The notes below the pieces were generated by a model. It saw only the letters and a program-made list of their open reading frames with translations. It ran no database searches and had not been told where the DNA came from. A stretch of 45,281 nucleotides of DNA from Oscillibacter sp. ER4 (GTDB lineage: Bacteria > Bacillota > Clostridia > Oscillospirales > Oscillospiraceae): positions 1-45,281 of the forward strand of contig NZ_JPJG01000006.1 of assembly GCF_000765235.1 (NCBI RefSeq), given 5' to 3'. A program made the position numbers and the translations under genes. Shown here piece by piece: positions 8,175-16,151 of the stretch (position 1 is the stretch's first letter; every line of letters begins with the position of its first letter).

Positions 8175-9104
8175 TCACGCGCGCAGCGTTTTGGGGTACA
8201 CGCCCGCGTCGTGTAATTTCTGAAGCTCGCGCTGCACCATTTCCTTATCCTCGTGATACGTCATGCCGAACCAGCGCGCGCTCGAGCGCAGAACGGAGAC
8301 ACTGAGCTCGCCGCGGTCGATGAGCTCGCCGATCAGGCTCGGCAGCAGGCACTCTTTTTTGAGCTCGCCGTCGGGCAGCGCGCGGAGGAAATCCTTAAAA
8401 TAGGCGTCCAGCTTTTCAAACAGCCACGGCGTAAAGCCCCAGAAGTTCATCGAGACCGGCGTCTCGGGCGCGTAGACCGGACCGTCGCCGTCTTCCTGAA
8501 TGTCGCGGATCCTACCGTCGGCGCAGGGCTTTAAGTGGAACGTCTCGACCACGCGGTCGAGCATCCCCTGTTCGTTCACGTGGCACACGCCGCGCGTGAC
8601 CGTGCCGTGCTCGCTCACGGTGTTGCAGAGGTCATAGCCGACCATCGTGCCCTCGCCGCTTTCGGCGAGCTTTGAGAGCTCGGCGTAAATCGTCTTGAAC
8701 GCGTCCACGCCGTAATAGTCGTCAGCGTTGATGACGACGAACGGCTCGTGCACGAATTCGCGCGCGCACAACAGCGCGTGCACCGTGCCGAACGGCTTGA
8801 CGCGCTCAGACGGCACCTTATAAAAATTGGGCACGCTCGAAAAATCCTGATACGCGTAGCAGACCTCGACGTTTTCCCCGTCCGCGGTCTTGCGCGCGGC
8901 AAGGTGATGTCCGACCATGTTCTCCATCAAGTCGCGCATGTCGGGCTTGATGATGAAGACCACCTTCGTAAAGCCCGCGCGCAGCGCGTCGAAAATGGAG
9001 TACTCCATCAGGATCTCGCCGTTCGGGCCGATGCCGTCCACCTGCTTATTGCCGCCGTAGCGCGAGCCCATGCCCGCCGCCATAATGACCAGCGCTGCTC
9101 TCAT
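8175..9104 (-). CDS. Sugar-phosphate nucleotidyltransferase
   Basis: The 309-residue product starts with MRAALVIMAAGMGSRYGGNK, the glycine-rich nucleotide-binding loop of NTP transferases (GxGxRxG..K). FVVINADDYYG (residues about 120-130) supplies the metal-binding Asp pair, and NFWGFTPWLFEKLD is a sugar-binding-type segment. Relatives in Clostridia are annotated as UTP-glucose-1-phosphate uridylyltransferase-like, but the motifs do not fix the sugar. The role would be to make an NDP-sugar for wall or exopolysaccharide. A TTGCAA/TATGAT promoter lies upstream, divergent from the AEC transporter gene. The start has AGGAG ten bases upstream. Confidence 0.82.
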   Translation of the reverse strand: MRAALVIMAAGMGSRYGGNKQVDGIGPNGEILMEYSIFDALRAGFTKVVFIIKPDMRDLMENMVGHHLAARKTADGENVEVCYAYQDFSSVPNFYKVPSERVKPFGTVHALLCAREFVHEPFVVINADDYYGVDAFKTIYAELSKLAESGEGTMVGYDLCNTVSEHGTVTRGVCHVNEQGMLDRVVETFHLKPCADGRIRDIQEDGDGPVYAPETPVSMNFWGFTPWLFEKLDAYFKDFLRALPDGELKKECLLPSLIGELIDRGELSVSVLRSSARWFGMTYHEDKEMVQRELQKLHDAGVYPKTLRA

Positions 9105-9175
9105 AAAAACAAAACTCCTCTCAAAGTTCTCGATCTCGTTGTTCCGAGCTGCGCACCGCGCGCTCGTCTCCGCCC

Positions 9176-9204
9176 ATCATAGCGTATCCGAACTGGCATT
9201 GCAA
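9176..9204 (-). promoter_or_regulatory. Promoter of the nucleotidyltransferase gene
   Basis: On the minus strand TTGCAA and TATGAT are separated by exactly 17 bases, about 70 bases before the start codon. Confidence 0.7.
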
Positions 9205-9220
9205 CCGTCTTTTTCGTCTC

Positions 9221-9248
9221 TTGTCTTTTGCCGCAGGCGTGTTATACT
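9221..9248 (+). promoter_or_regulatory. Promoter of the AEC transporter gene
   Basis: TTGTCT and TATACT are separated by 16 bases. The leader before the ATG at 9282 is short, and the promoter is divergent from the one at 9176-9204. Confidence 0.6.
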
Positions 9249-9281
9249 GGTGTAACTATTTCTTAACACCGAGGTCACACC

Positions 9282-10214
9282 ATGGAAGGATTTCTGCACG
9301 CGGTCTCTTCTGTCACCATCATCCTGCTGCTCACGGTGACGGGCTATTTCTGCGCGGCCAGGGGCTGGATGGGCCCGCAGGCCAAGGCCTTTATCGGCAA
9401 GTTCACGCTCTCTGTCGCCATCCCCTGCATGTCGGTCTACGGGCTGACGAATAACCTGACCCGTGATCTTCTGGTTCAGTCGGGCAGCTTTCTGCTCGTG
9501 CCGCTGCTCGGCACCGTGGTCATCACGATCCTGTCACTGCTCGTCGGCAGGCTCTTGAAGCTGCCGCGCAAAAAGCTCGGCGTTTTCATGATGATGTGCT
9601 CGGTGTCGAACGCCATCTTCGTCGGCCTTGCGATGTGTACCGAGCTCTTTGGCGACACCTGCACGCCCTATGTTATGCTCTACTACCTTGTCAACACCAG
9701 CTTTGTCCAGCTCTTGTTTCTCTCGCTTGTGCGCTGGTCGGGTGAGAGCCGCGGCTTTGACCTCAAGATGCTCCAGAAATTCCTGACCACGCCCGCCGTC
9801 ATCGCCGTTTTCGTCGGCCTCGCGCTCGTGTGGTTTGAAGTGAGGCTCCCCTCGCTCGTGATGAGCTACTGCCGCTATATGAACAACCTCGTCACGCCGC
9901 TGGCGCTGCTGCTCACGGGCTATATCATCCACGACATCGGGCTCAAAAATGTCCGGCTCGACCGCGACTTAGGCATCGCGATGATCTTCCGCTTCCTGCT
10001 CGCGCCGACGCTCTCGGTCGCGCTGTGCAGGGCGTTCGGCGTGACGGGCCTTGCTCACGACGTGCTCATCGTCGAAACGGCGATGCCGGTCGTGACGCAG
10101 ACGGTCGTCGCCGCCGCGGAATACGGCGCGGACGAGGAATTCGCCGCGCAGGGCGCCGCCCTCTCCACGATCGCGTGTTTCGTCGTGATTCCTGTGCTGA
10201 TGCTGATTTTGTAA
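9282..10214 (+). CDS. AEC (auxin efflux carrier) family permease
   Basis: The 310-residue membrane protein has about ten hydrophobic helices in two halves, as in the AEC family. It starts with MEGFLHAVSSVTIILLLTVTGYFCA and carries family-like segments KAFIGKFTLSVAIPCM and SNAIFVGLAMC in the first half, and TPLALLLTGYIIHDIG and ETAMPVVTQTVVAAAEYGAD in the second half. Bacterial members move organic acids such as malate or malonate. The substrate here is unknown. It stands alone between a divergent promoter and a hairpin that begins right after its stop codon. Confidence 0.87.
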   Translation: MEGFLHAVSSVTIILLLTVTGYFCAARGWMGPQAKAFIGKFTLSVAIPCMSVYGLTNNLTRDLLVQSGSFLLVPLLGTVVITILSLLVGRLLKLPRKKLGVFMMMCSVSNAIFVGLAMCTELFGDTCTPYVMLYYLVNTSFVQLLFLSLVRWSGESRGFDLKMLQKFLTTPAVIAVFVGLALVWFEVRLPSLVMSYCRYMNNLVTPLALLLTGYIIHDIGLKNVRLDRDLGIAMIFRFLLAPTLSVALCRAFGVTGLAHDVLIVETAMPVVTQTVVAAAEYGADEEFAAQGAALSTIACFVVIPVLMLIL

Positions 10215-10243
10215 TCAAAAAAGTGGCAAAGCCACTTTTTTGA
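10215..10243 (+). terminator. Terminator of the AEC gene and first hairpin of intergenic island A
   Basis: TCAAAAAAGTGGC pairs perfectly with GCCACTTTTTTGA over an AAA loop (13 bp) and starts at the base after the stop codon. The same hairpin occurs at 23683 with a compensated base pair. Confidence 0.9.
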
Positions 10244-10621
10244 GAAGGTTTCGCTGCGTTCTGTGCCTCGGTTGTCCGCTAAAAGCGGACAATTCGACCT
10301 TACACCGTTGCGGCACTACGATTCCCGCGCCCTTGCAGGCGCGCCAATCGTGCCGCTTCCTCGAAACCGACTTGCTGTTTCCGCCGCTGGCGGCACTTCG
10401 CCGGTTTCCACTTCGCGCAAAGAGTTTTCTGCCAGAAGGTGAATTGCCCCGCAGCGGGCAAGAGAAGCCCCTCTGGAGGGCGCACATGTCGCGGCGGAAA
10501 ACCGATTTGAATTTATTTCGTGCCGTGCGCGGCACCTGGGCAGCCGTTGGCAGCTTTGCTGCCTTACGGATGCTGTGTACCCCTTGCGGGTAAAAACTCT
10601 GCGAGGCTCTCTACCCTGAAA

Positions 10622-10650
10622 AGAATTCCGCGCCGTGGGCGCGGGATTCT
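10622..10650. terminator. Bidirectional terminator between island A and the spermidine-synthase-like gene
   Basis: AGAATTCCGCGCC pairs with GGCGCGGGATTCT over GTG with one imperfect pair. The plus strand has TTTTTGTTTT after it, and the minus strand runs into TTCTTTTC. It lies eight bases beyond the stop of the minus-strand gene. Confidence 0.75.
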
Positions 10651-10658
10651 TTTTGTTT

Positions 10659-12260
10659 TCAATTTCCGATCAGTGCGGACAGGCCGCCGGTTCTCAGTTC
10701 GTCTTTGTAGTAGTTGAGCTCATCGCCGATGAGCTCGTCGAGCACGCGCATGCCCAGCACCTCGACAGGGGCCTTGTCGTCCGTCAGGATGCAGCTTCCG
10801 CCCTCATAGGGCGTGAGCTTGGAGTAGACCGTGCGCATCATATCGGCATAGTCGCTGTCCTTGAGCTTTGCGATGCTGCACAGGAACGTCTCCTCCCAGT
10901 CATCCGCGTTCGTGCAGAAGACCTCGGTATTCGTGTTGCCCTTCACCGGCGCGGTGACGGTGTGCTGGAAAACGCTCGCCATCGTGTCGCAGAGGTATTC
11001 GTTGATCGAGCCGTTCTCCGCCGACGTCATGTTGAGGTTCACGACCATCACGCCGTTCGGCTTCAAATGAGAGCGCACTTCATTGAAAAACTCGACGCTC
11101 GAGAGCTGGAACGGGATGGTGATATCCTGATAGGCGTCCACCATGATGACGTCAAACTTCTCCTTCGACGCGGCAAGGTACGCGCGCCCGTCCTCGACCG
11201 CGACGGTCACGCTGCCTGGAAGTCCGAAGTAGTCCGTCGCGATGCCGGCAATTTTTTTGTCGATCTCCGCGCCCTGCACACTCGCGCCGGGGAAATAGCG
11301 CGTGCAGTAGCTCGCGTACGTGCCAGAGCCCATGCCGAGGATCATCACGCTGCGGTTTTCGTTGTCCGTGCCGTCCATGCCCGCCATGCAGGGCGCGGCG
11401 AGCGCGTAGTCATAGTACATGCCCGTCAGCGCGTCGCCCTTGACCTGCACGCTCTGCACACCGAAGAGCACGTTCGTCGAGAGCGTCGTGCGCTTCGCGT
11501 CGTCCTGCACCTGCAAATAGTTGTAGATGGACTCGTCCTCAAGCGTGATGTCGCTCTGCCAGAAGGCGAAGCTGTAAGACGGCAGGGCAAAGCACAGTCC
11601 AGCGATCAAAAGGACGGAGACGATCCCCGGCACGCTCTTTTTCTTCTCGAACACGAAGTACGCGATGCCGATGGCCGCGAGCACACCGGAGAAGATCAAA
11701 AACGTTGCCGCCGTGCCGACGGCGGGGATCGTCACAAACGTCGGCACGAAGGTTCCGATGATGCTGCCGATGGTGTTGAGCGCGTTGAGCCTGCCCACGG
11801 TCTTGCCTGTGTCGTCGAGGTTGTCGACCGTGAAGCGCGTGAGCGACGGCGTGACGGTGCCGAGCAGCACGCACGGGAACGCGAAGATCACAAGGCACGC
11901 CGCGAGCGCCGCCCAGACGAGGAAGTTTTTCGTCACAAAGAGCGCCAGCAGCAGCGAGATGCCCGCGATCAGGTACCGTCCCACAAACGGGATAAGCGCG
12001 ATCCAGATGGCCGCGATGATGAGGCGGCGGTAGAGCTTATCGGGCGTCGCGCTCCTGTCGGCGAGCTTGCCGCCCCAGACGTTGCCGATGGCCATCGCGA
12101 TCATAATGACGCCGATGATAACGGTCCACACGATCTGCGACGAGCTGAAATACGGGGCCATGAGCCTGCTCGCACCGAGCTCGACCGCCATGACGGACAT
12201 ACCGGCAAAAAATTCGGTCAGGTATAAAAAGTATTTGCTGCGGATGAGTTTATTTTCCAT
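10659..12260 (-). CDS. Membrane-bound spermidine synthase-like protein
   Basis: The product has 533 residues from ATG 12260 (MENKLIRSKYFLYLTEFFAG), which has GGGAGGT five bases upstream; the longer frame from 12389 lacks such a site. The first half, to about residue 230, is a block of transmembrane helices with an MFS-like look (NVWGGKLADRSATPDKLYRR). The second half is a Rossmann methyltransferase/aminopropyltransferase fold with MILGMGSGTYASYC, GAEIDKKIAGIA, VEDGRAYL and DVIMVDAYQDITIPFQLSS. Such fused proteins are annotated as spermidine synthases, but true polyamine activity is often unproven and no speD or speA gene is nearby. A promoter lies upstream, divergent from spoIIID. Confidence 0.82.
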   Translation of the reverse strand: MENKLIRSKYFLYLTEFFAGMSVMAVELGASRLMAPYFSSSQIVWTVIIGVIMIAMAIGNVWGGKLADRSATPDKLYRRLIIAAIWIALIPFVGRYLIAGISLLLALFVTKNFLVWAALAACLVIFAFPCVLLGTVTPSLTRFTVDNLDDTGKTVGRLNALNTIGSIIGTFVPTFVTIPAVGTAATFLIFSGVLAAIGIAYFVFEKKKSVPGIVSVLLIAGLCFALPSYSFAFWQSDITLEDESIYNYLQVQDDAKRTTLSTNVLFGVQSVQVKGDALTGMYYDYALAAPCMAGMDGTDNENRSVMILGMGSGTYASYCTRYFPGASVQGAEIDKKIAGIATDYFGLPGSVTVAVEDGRAYLAASKEKFDVIMVDAYQDITIPFQLSSVEFFNEVRSHLKPNGVMVVNLNMTSAENGSINEYLCDTMASVFQHTVTAPVKGNTNTEVFCTNADDWEETFLCSIAKLKDSDYADMMRTVYSKLTPYEGGSCILTDDKAPVEVLGMRVLDELIGDELNYYKDELRTGGLSALIGN

Positions 12261-12311
12261 GCAGGACCTCCCTGTCGTTTCGTTTGTGCCGTCTTCGGTG
12301 TAGACAGAGAA

Positions 12312-12341
12312 ATTATAACATGCCTGAACCGCTTTGCACAA
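12312..12341 (-). promoter_or_regulatory. Promoter of the spermidine-synthase-like gene
   Basis: On the minus strand TTGTGC and TATAAT are separated by 18 bases, with the predicted start about 45 bases before the chosen ATG. Confidence 0.55.
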
Positions 12342-12370
12342 CGTTTTTGCCGCGTATTCATTCCCGATGC

Positions 12371-12399
12371 GCATATTCCCTCTCTGCACGCATATAGAT
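12371..12399 (+). promoter_or_regulatory. Sigma-E-like sporulation promoter of spoIIID
   Basis: GCATATT and CATATAGAT are 13 bases apart. This is close to the sigma-E consensus (kmATATT, then CATACAnT after about 14 bases). The predicted start lies about 20 bases before the spoIIID ATG. In B. subtilis spoIIID is transcribed by sigma-E, which fits. Confidence 0.55.
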
Positions 12400-12427
12400 G
12401 GAGCAACATGAGTCAGGAGTGTGCTGC

Positions 12428-12676
12428 ATGAAGGGTAACATGGAAGAGCGCGCCTGCGCGCTGGCCGCCTACATCATCGAAAACCGCGCCACCGTGCGCG
12501 CCGCGGCAAAAAAGTTCGGCGTGAGCAAGTCCACCGTGCACAAGGACCTGCAGGACCGCCTGCCGCAGTTCAACCGCAGCCTATACTTGCAGGTCAAGGA
12601 GGTGCTGGAGGTCAACAAGGCCCAGCGCCACATCCGCGGCGGCATGGCCACGCGAAAAAAATACAAGGGATTTTGA
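12428..12676 (+). CDS. spoIIID: Sporulation transcription factor SpoIIID
   Basis: The product has 82 residues from ATG 12428 behind AGGAG; an earlier ATG at 12398 lies inside the promoter and leader. The helix-turn-helix TVRAAAKKFGVSKSTVHKDL and the tail IRGGMATRKKYK match SpoIIID closely, including the basic C-terminal end that contacts DNA outside the main groove. SpoIIID acts in the mother cell after sigma-E and sets up the switch to sigma-K. This is good evidence that the host can form spores. A sigma-E-like promoter sits just upstream. It is a single gene divergent from the spermidine-synthase-like gene. Confidence 0.95.
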   Translation: MKGNMEERACALAAYIIENRATVRAAAKKFGVSKSTVHKDLQDRLPQFNRSLYLQVKEVLEVNKAQRHIRGGMATRKKYKGF

Positions 12677-12737
12677 AACTTTTTTCGACTTTTTGCGTCT
12701 AACATAAGAGTGCGCCCTCCGCGCGGCAAAATTTCTC

Positions 12738-12766
12738 TTGCACAATTCCGCCGCGCAGGGTAGAAT
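12738..12766 (+). promoter_or_regulatory. Promoter of the LCP gene
   Basis: TTGCAC and TAGAAT are separated by 17 bases, about 40 bases before the ATG at 12808. Confidence 0.65.
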
Positions 12767-12807
12767 GCATTATTGTCAACCAAAAGAAAAAAGAACGGAG
12801 CAATGAG

Positions 12808-13875
12808 ATGAGAAAACAGGACTATTACGAGCCCGACTTTGACGACGTGCCGCGCCGCAGCAAAAAGGCAAAAAAGCGCAAAAGAAAGCAGTCCGGCAGC
12901 CGCGGCGAGCGCGTCGTCGTCACGCTTCTGTCGCTTCTTTTCCTGACCGTGGCCGTCGTGGCGACGGTCAAGTACGTCGTGCGCGCGCCCGAGCCCGTCA
13001 CGGACGGTGAAGACCAGCAGACGCAGCAGGACGGCACGGCGGAGGACAGCGACGCCATTCAAACCATTTCTAACGGCAAAGAGCGCAAAAAATACTGCTA
13101 TACGATCCTCGCCTACGGTGTGGACAACGACGCCGGCGGCAGCGACACGAACATGCTCGTGCGCTTTGACGCGGAGAACAAGAAGATCGACGTCGTCAGC
13201 CTGCCGCGCGACACGCTGATGAGCAACGGCCACAAGCTCAATTCTTCTTACAACAACGGCGGCACGGAAAAGCTGCGCAGCAACATTGAAGATATGCTCG
13301 GCATTCCCGTGGACTTCTACGTCTCCGTCGACCTGAAGGGGTTCATCGCGCTCATCGACCAGATCGGCGGCGTCGACTTCGACGTGCCCGAGGACATGGA
13401 CTACGACGACCCCTACCAGGATCTGCACATTCACTTCAAAAAGGGATTGCAGCATCTCAGCGGTCAGCAGTCTATGGAGGTCGTGCGCTTCCGCCACAAC
13501 TCCGACAAGGATAAGCCCGCCTACGGCGGGCGGCAGGATATCGGCCGCATCGGCACGCAGCAGGCGTTTTTGAAGACCGTGGCGCAGAAGCTGATGAAGA
13601 TTGAAAACGTCCCCGCGATGGCGGAAACGTTCTTAAAGTATGTCAAGACCGACCTGACGCTCGGCAACCTCGTGTGGCTCGCCAACCAGGCGCTCTCCAT
13701 GGGCGGGACGGACGCCATCAGCTTTGCCACGCTCCCCGGCGACGGCGCGGGCTGGTACAATGGCAAGTCCTTCTACACGCTCTATCCCGAGCAGGTGCTC
13801 GAGATGACGAATTCGATGCTCAATCCCTATGTCGCCGACATCACCGCAGACGAACAGAACATTTTAGTCCCGTGA
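12808..13875 (+). CDS. LytR-CpsA-Psr (LCP) family wall-polymer ligase
   Basis: The 355-residue product starts with a very basic cytoplasmic tail (RRSKKAKKRKRKQ), one membrane anchor at about residues 34-55, an acidic linker, and the extracellular LCP domain from about 95. Family motifs are GSDTNMLVRFDAENKKIDVVSLPRDT, where the Asp and Arg bind pyrophosphate and lipid, and EVVRFRHN and GRQDIGRIGTQQAFL further on. LCP enzymes attach teichoic-acid-like or capsular polymers from lipid carriers to peptidoglycan. The next gene encodes an SLH protein, and SLH modules need such wall polymers, so the pair may work together. The 44-base gap has no terminator, suggesting one transcript. Confidence 0.92.
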   Translation: MRKQDYYEPDFDDVPRRSKKAKKRKRKQSGSRGERVVVTLLSLLFLTVAVVATVKYVVRAPEPVTDGEDQQTQQDGTAEDSDAIQTISNGKERKKYCYTILAYGVDNDAGGSDTNMLVRFDAENKKIDVVSLPRDTLMSNGHKLNSSYNNGGTEKLRSNIEDMLGIPVDFYVSVDLKGFIALIDQIGGVDFDVPEDMDYDDPYQDLHIHFKKGLQHLSGQQSMEVVRFRHNSDKDKPAYGGRQDIGRIGTQQAFLKTVAQKLMKIENVPAMAETFLKYVKTDLTLGNLVWLANQALSMGGTDAISFATLPGDGAGWYNGKSFYTLYPEQVLEMTNSMLNPYVADITADEQNILVP

Positions 13876-13919
13876 TCCCCGTGAAATTTTGAGAATGTGA
13901 GAAAGAGAGAGCAAACGCC

Positions 13920-15434
13920 ATGAAGTTCCGCTTTGCGCTGCTTGTCGCGGCGCTCGCACTTGCGCTGAGCATCAGCGCCTTTGCTTACAGCGAGAAGCCC
14001 GCGCAGGACACTGCCGCTCCCGCACAGGAGGAAACGACGACAGACGGCAGCGCCCCGTTTGTGCTGCTTCGCGTCTACGAGGGCCAGTTTGCCGACGTGA
14101 AAGACGGCGACTGGTTCGCCCCCTCGGTCGTCTCGGCCTATGAATACGGCGTACTCAACGGCCGCAGTGAGAGTTCCTTTGCGCCAAGCGGCAACGTGAC
14201 GATCTCCGAGCTTTTGACCATCGCCGCGCGGCTGCGCGCCATCTACACGACCGGCAGCGACGCGGTCATCCCCGCCGCGAAGGAAAACGAGGCGTGGTAT
14301 GCGCCGTATGTCTCGTATTTGAAGAGCCAGAATTTGCTCGACAACAGCTTTGAGGGCTTCTACCTCCTGCCCGCGTCGCGCGCGCAGATGGCGGGCATTT
14401 TCGCCTTCGCCGTGCCGGAGGAATGGTACACCGAGCCCAACGCCTCGCTCGTCACCTCGGCCTACGCGAGCCGCGACTACATCGCCGATGTGACGGACAA
14501 AACGCCCTACCGCAGCGAAATTCTGCTGATGTACCGCCGCGGGCTGCTCTCCGGCATGGACGCAAAGGGCAGCTTTTATCCCGACCACAGCGTCAGCCGT
14601 GCGGAGATCGCGGCGCTTTTGACGCGCGTGGTCAAGCCCGAAACGCGCCTGACGCTCACGTGGACGGTCGCGCCGTATCACTCCGTCAAAAATGCGACGC
14701 TCGCAAGCCTTGTCAAAGCGCCCACAAGCACGCCGCTCCCGACGTCGGCCAAGGACACCGCCGCCATCAATGGACTCGTGCGCAATATGCTCGCGCGCGG
14801 CGAGCACACGATCACGCTGAACTACCCGAAGGCGCTCACCACCTCTACCGCCAGCGCGCTGACGCAGGCGTTCACCTCCTGCGTCAAAACATACTGCGAG
14901 CAGATGTACAACGCCGTCTCCTGCCGCTCGTATTCGACGGGCAAGGTCGTACTCACGTTTTCGTCCACCGCCTGCGCGGACGAAACACTCGAATCGTACC
15001 GCGCCAAGGCGCTCGCCGCCGCGATCAAGGTCCACGACTCCCTTTGGGAGAGCGGCACGCTGAGCTACGACATGAGCCAGTATGAGATCGCGCGCACGTA
15101 TTTTCAATGGCTGTGCGACCACTGCCGCTACGATAACGCCACCGCAGACGATTCCGCGAGCCATCTTGCCTACGGCGCGCTTGTCAGCGGCCTTGCCGTG
15201 TGCGACGGCTACACGGGCGCTTACAATCTGCTCTTGAAGCTCGAGGGCATCGAGTGCACCTCGCTTTTTAACAACAGCCACATCTGGACGCTCGCGACGC
15301 TGGACGGCACGCAGTACCACATCGACGTCACCTGGGGCGACCAGTACGGGCGCACGGACCTGCGCTACTTCGGCATGAGCGAGGAGCAGTCCTACCAGTG
15401 CCACCCGTGGGGCACAGCGGACAAAAAGAAATAA
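13920..15434 (+). CDS. Exported SLH-domain protein with a transglutaminase-like domain
   Basis: The 504-residue product has a signal peptide (residues 1-22, ending ISAFA). Two or three SLH modules span about 50-240 (FADVKDGDWFAPSVVSAYEYG, YRSEILLMYRRGLLSGMDAKG). The C-terminal transglutaminase-like fold (about 390-490) shows the full triad: Cys about 428 in GLAVCDGY, His about 454 in NNSHIWTLA, and Asp about 469 in HIDVTWGD. Such proteins may act as proteases, cross-linkers or amidases at the wall. It follows the LCP gene and ends in a strong terminator. Confidence 0.88.
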   Translation: MKFRFALLVAALALALSISAFAYSEKPAQDTAAPAQEETTTDGSAPFVLLRVYEGQFADVKDGDWFAPSVVSAYEYGVLNGRSESSFAPSGNVTISELLTIAARLRAIYTTGSDAVIPAAKENEAWYAPYVSYLKSQNLLDNSFEGFYLLPASRAQMAGIFAFAVPEEWYTEPNASLVTSAYASRDYIADVTDKTPYRSEILLMYRRGLLSGMDAKGSFYPDHSVSRAEIAALLTRVVKPETRLTLTWTVAPYHSVKNATLASLVKAPTSTPLPTSAKDTAAINGLVRNMLARGEHTITLNYPKALTTSTASALTQAFTSCVKTYCEQMYNAVSCRSYSTGKVVLTFSSTACADETLESYRAKALAAAIKVHDSLWESGTLSYDMSQYEIARTYFQWLCDHCRYDNATADDSASHLAYGALVSGLAVCDGYTGAYNLLLKLEGIECTSLFNNSHIWTLATLDGTQYHIDVTWGDQYGRTDLRYFGMSEEQSYQCHPWGTADKKK

Positions 15435-15447
15435 GGATCGACATATA

Positions 15448-15486
15448 GGGATCCCTGAGACGGTATGTCTCAGGGATCCCTTTTTT
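15448..15486 (+). terminator. Terminator of the LCP/SLH-transglutaminase unit
   Basis: A perfect 14-bp stem (GGGATCCCTGAGAC with GTCTCAGGGATCCC) with a GGTAT loop is followed by six T. Confidence 0.95.
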
Positions 15487-15487
15487 A

Positions 15488-15967
15488 TCACCATTCGAGC
15501 TTTGTGCGCACGTGCGCCAATGGCAGGTGAAAGCTCTCTCGCAGGACGTTGCGATGTTCCGGAGGAAAGTGCTCCTCTGAAAATTCATACAGCGGCAGAA
15601 CCGAACCGTACTGCTGCGCGGTCTCGTAGAACCAGCAGCCGAATTCCAGACGTTCGAGCTTCGTTTGCAGCGCCGCGATCTGCGCGCGGACGTTGTCGCG
15701 CTCTTTGGCAAGGATGTCGCGGCGGGCGCTGAGTGTCTCTCCGCCGGGCCGGATGAGCGGCAGGAACGAGCGAATCTCCTTGAGCGGAAGACCGCAGAAT
15801 TTCAGGTACTCGATGATTGAAAGCGTTGCAATATCGTCGTCTGTGTACGTTCGCTGCCCATTGCTCCCGCGCACACCGAGAGACAGCAGCCCCTCCTTTT
15901 CATAGTAGCGCAGGGTCGATGGGGCAATATTCATCATGCGTGCCACTTCTCCGATTGTATAAGGCAT
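15488..15967 (-). CDS. MerR-family transcriptional regulator
   Basis: The 159-residue product has the MerR winged helix at residues 1-70 (YTIGEVARMMNIAPSTLRYY, then GLLSLGVRGSNGQRTYTDDD). A dimerising coiled coil spans about 80-118, and a short C-terminal part follows (CWFYETAQQYGSVLPLYEF). It lacks the paired cysteines of metal-sensing MerR proteins, so a small-molecule or stress ligand is more likely. The start has GAGGAG seven bases upstream. It is divergent from the M14 peptidase gene, and the two promoters overlap in the mer-operon style, so it very likely controls both that gene and itself. Confidence 0.9.
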   Translation of the reverse strand: MPYTIGEVARMMNIAPSTLRYYEKEGLLSLGVRGSNGQRTYTDDDIATLSIIEYLKFCGLPLKEIRSFLPLIRPGGETLSARRDILAKERDNVRAQIAALQTKLERLEFGCWFYETAQQYGSVLPLYEFSEEHFPPEHRNVLRESFHLPLAHVRTKLEW

Positions 15968-16014
15968 ACGAAAATCTCCTCAAAAAACTGTTAAGATGAC
16001 CGCGCGAAAACCTA

Positions 16015-16045
16015 TTGACTTAAAGGCGACTTTAATAGTTACAGT
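16015..16045 (+). promoter_or_regulatory. MerR-type promoter with 19-base spacer and operator dyad
   Basis: TTGACT and TACAGT are separated by 19 bases, the over-long spacer typical of MerR-activated promoters. The dyad TTAAAG..CTTTAA (16020-16035) is centred in the spacer, where MerR dimers bind and untwist DNA. It reads towards the M14 peptidase gene. Confidence 0.75.
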
Positions 16046-16071
16046 TTACTTATCCAAATCGGTATTGTCAA
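16043..16071 (-). promoter_or_regulatory. Promoter of the merR-like gene
   Basis: On the minus strand TTGACA and TAAACT are separated by 17 bases. Its -10 box overlaps that of the opposing promoter by three bases, and its start near 16036 lies at the edge of the MerR dyad, so the regulator should repress itself. Confidence 0.7.
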
Positions 16072-16151
16072 CAGAAATTAACGGGTAATTTTTCTTCCGT
16101 TTGTGCATGATGTTCCGGTACCGACAGTTTTTAAGAAGGAGAAAAGAAGCT

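Larger units (their letters stand above)
10215..10650. repeat. Intergenic hairpin island A (about 436 bp of serial inverted repeats)
   Basis: No credible gene lies here. The stretch is a chain of short inverted repeats. It begins with the terminator at 10215, then TTGTCCGCT/AGCGGACAA at 10272-10292. A nested stem of GGCAC..CGATT with AATCGTGCC around GCGCC/GGCGC follows, then GAAACCG/CGGTTTC around CCGCC/GGCGG. Further on are TTGCCC/GGGCAA, GTGCCG-TGCG-CGGCAC near 10530, GGCAGC-TTT-GCTGCC inside CCGT/ACGG, and TACCC/GGGTA. It closes with a terminator at 10622-10650. It shares the block CGCACATGTCG, an ATTT-rich stretch and the GCCGTGCGCGGC hairpin with island B. It is probably a structured repeat element, not protein coding. 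Confidence 0.7.

Noticed and set aside
10240-10593. Open frames within island A, and similar ones in islands B and C
   Set aside because: They cross several perfect hairpins, have no good ribosome binding site and no domain. They arise from lack of stops in GC-rich repeats.
13827-15494. Minus-strand frame (555 codons) across the SLH-transglutaminase gene
   Set aside because: It is a shadow of a clear plus-strand gene with a signal peptide and catalytic triad.
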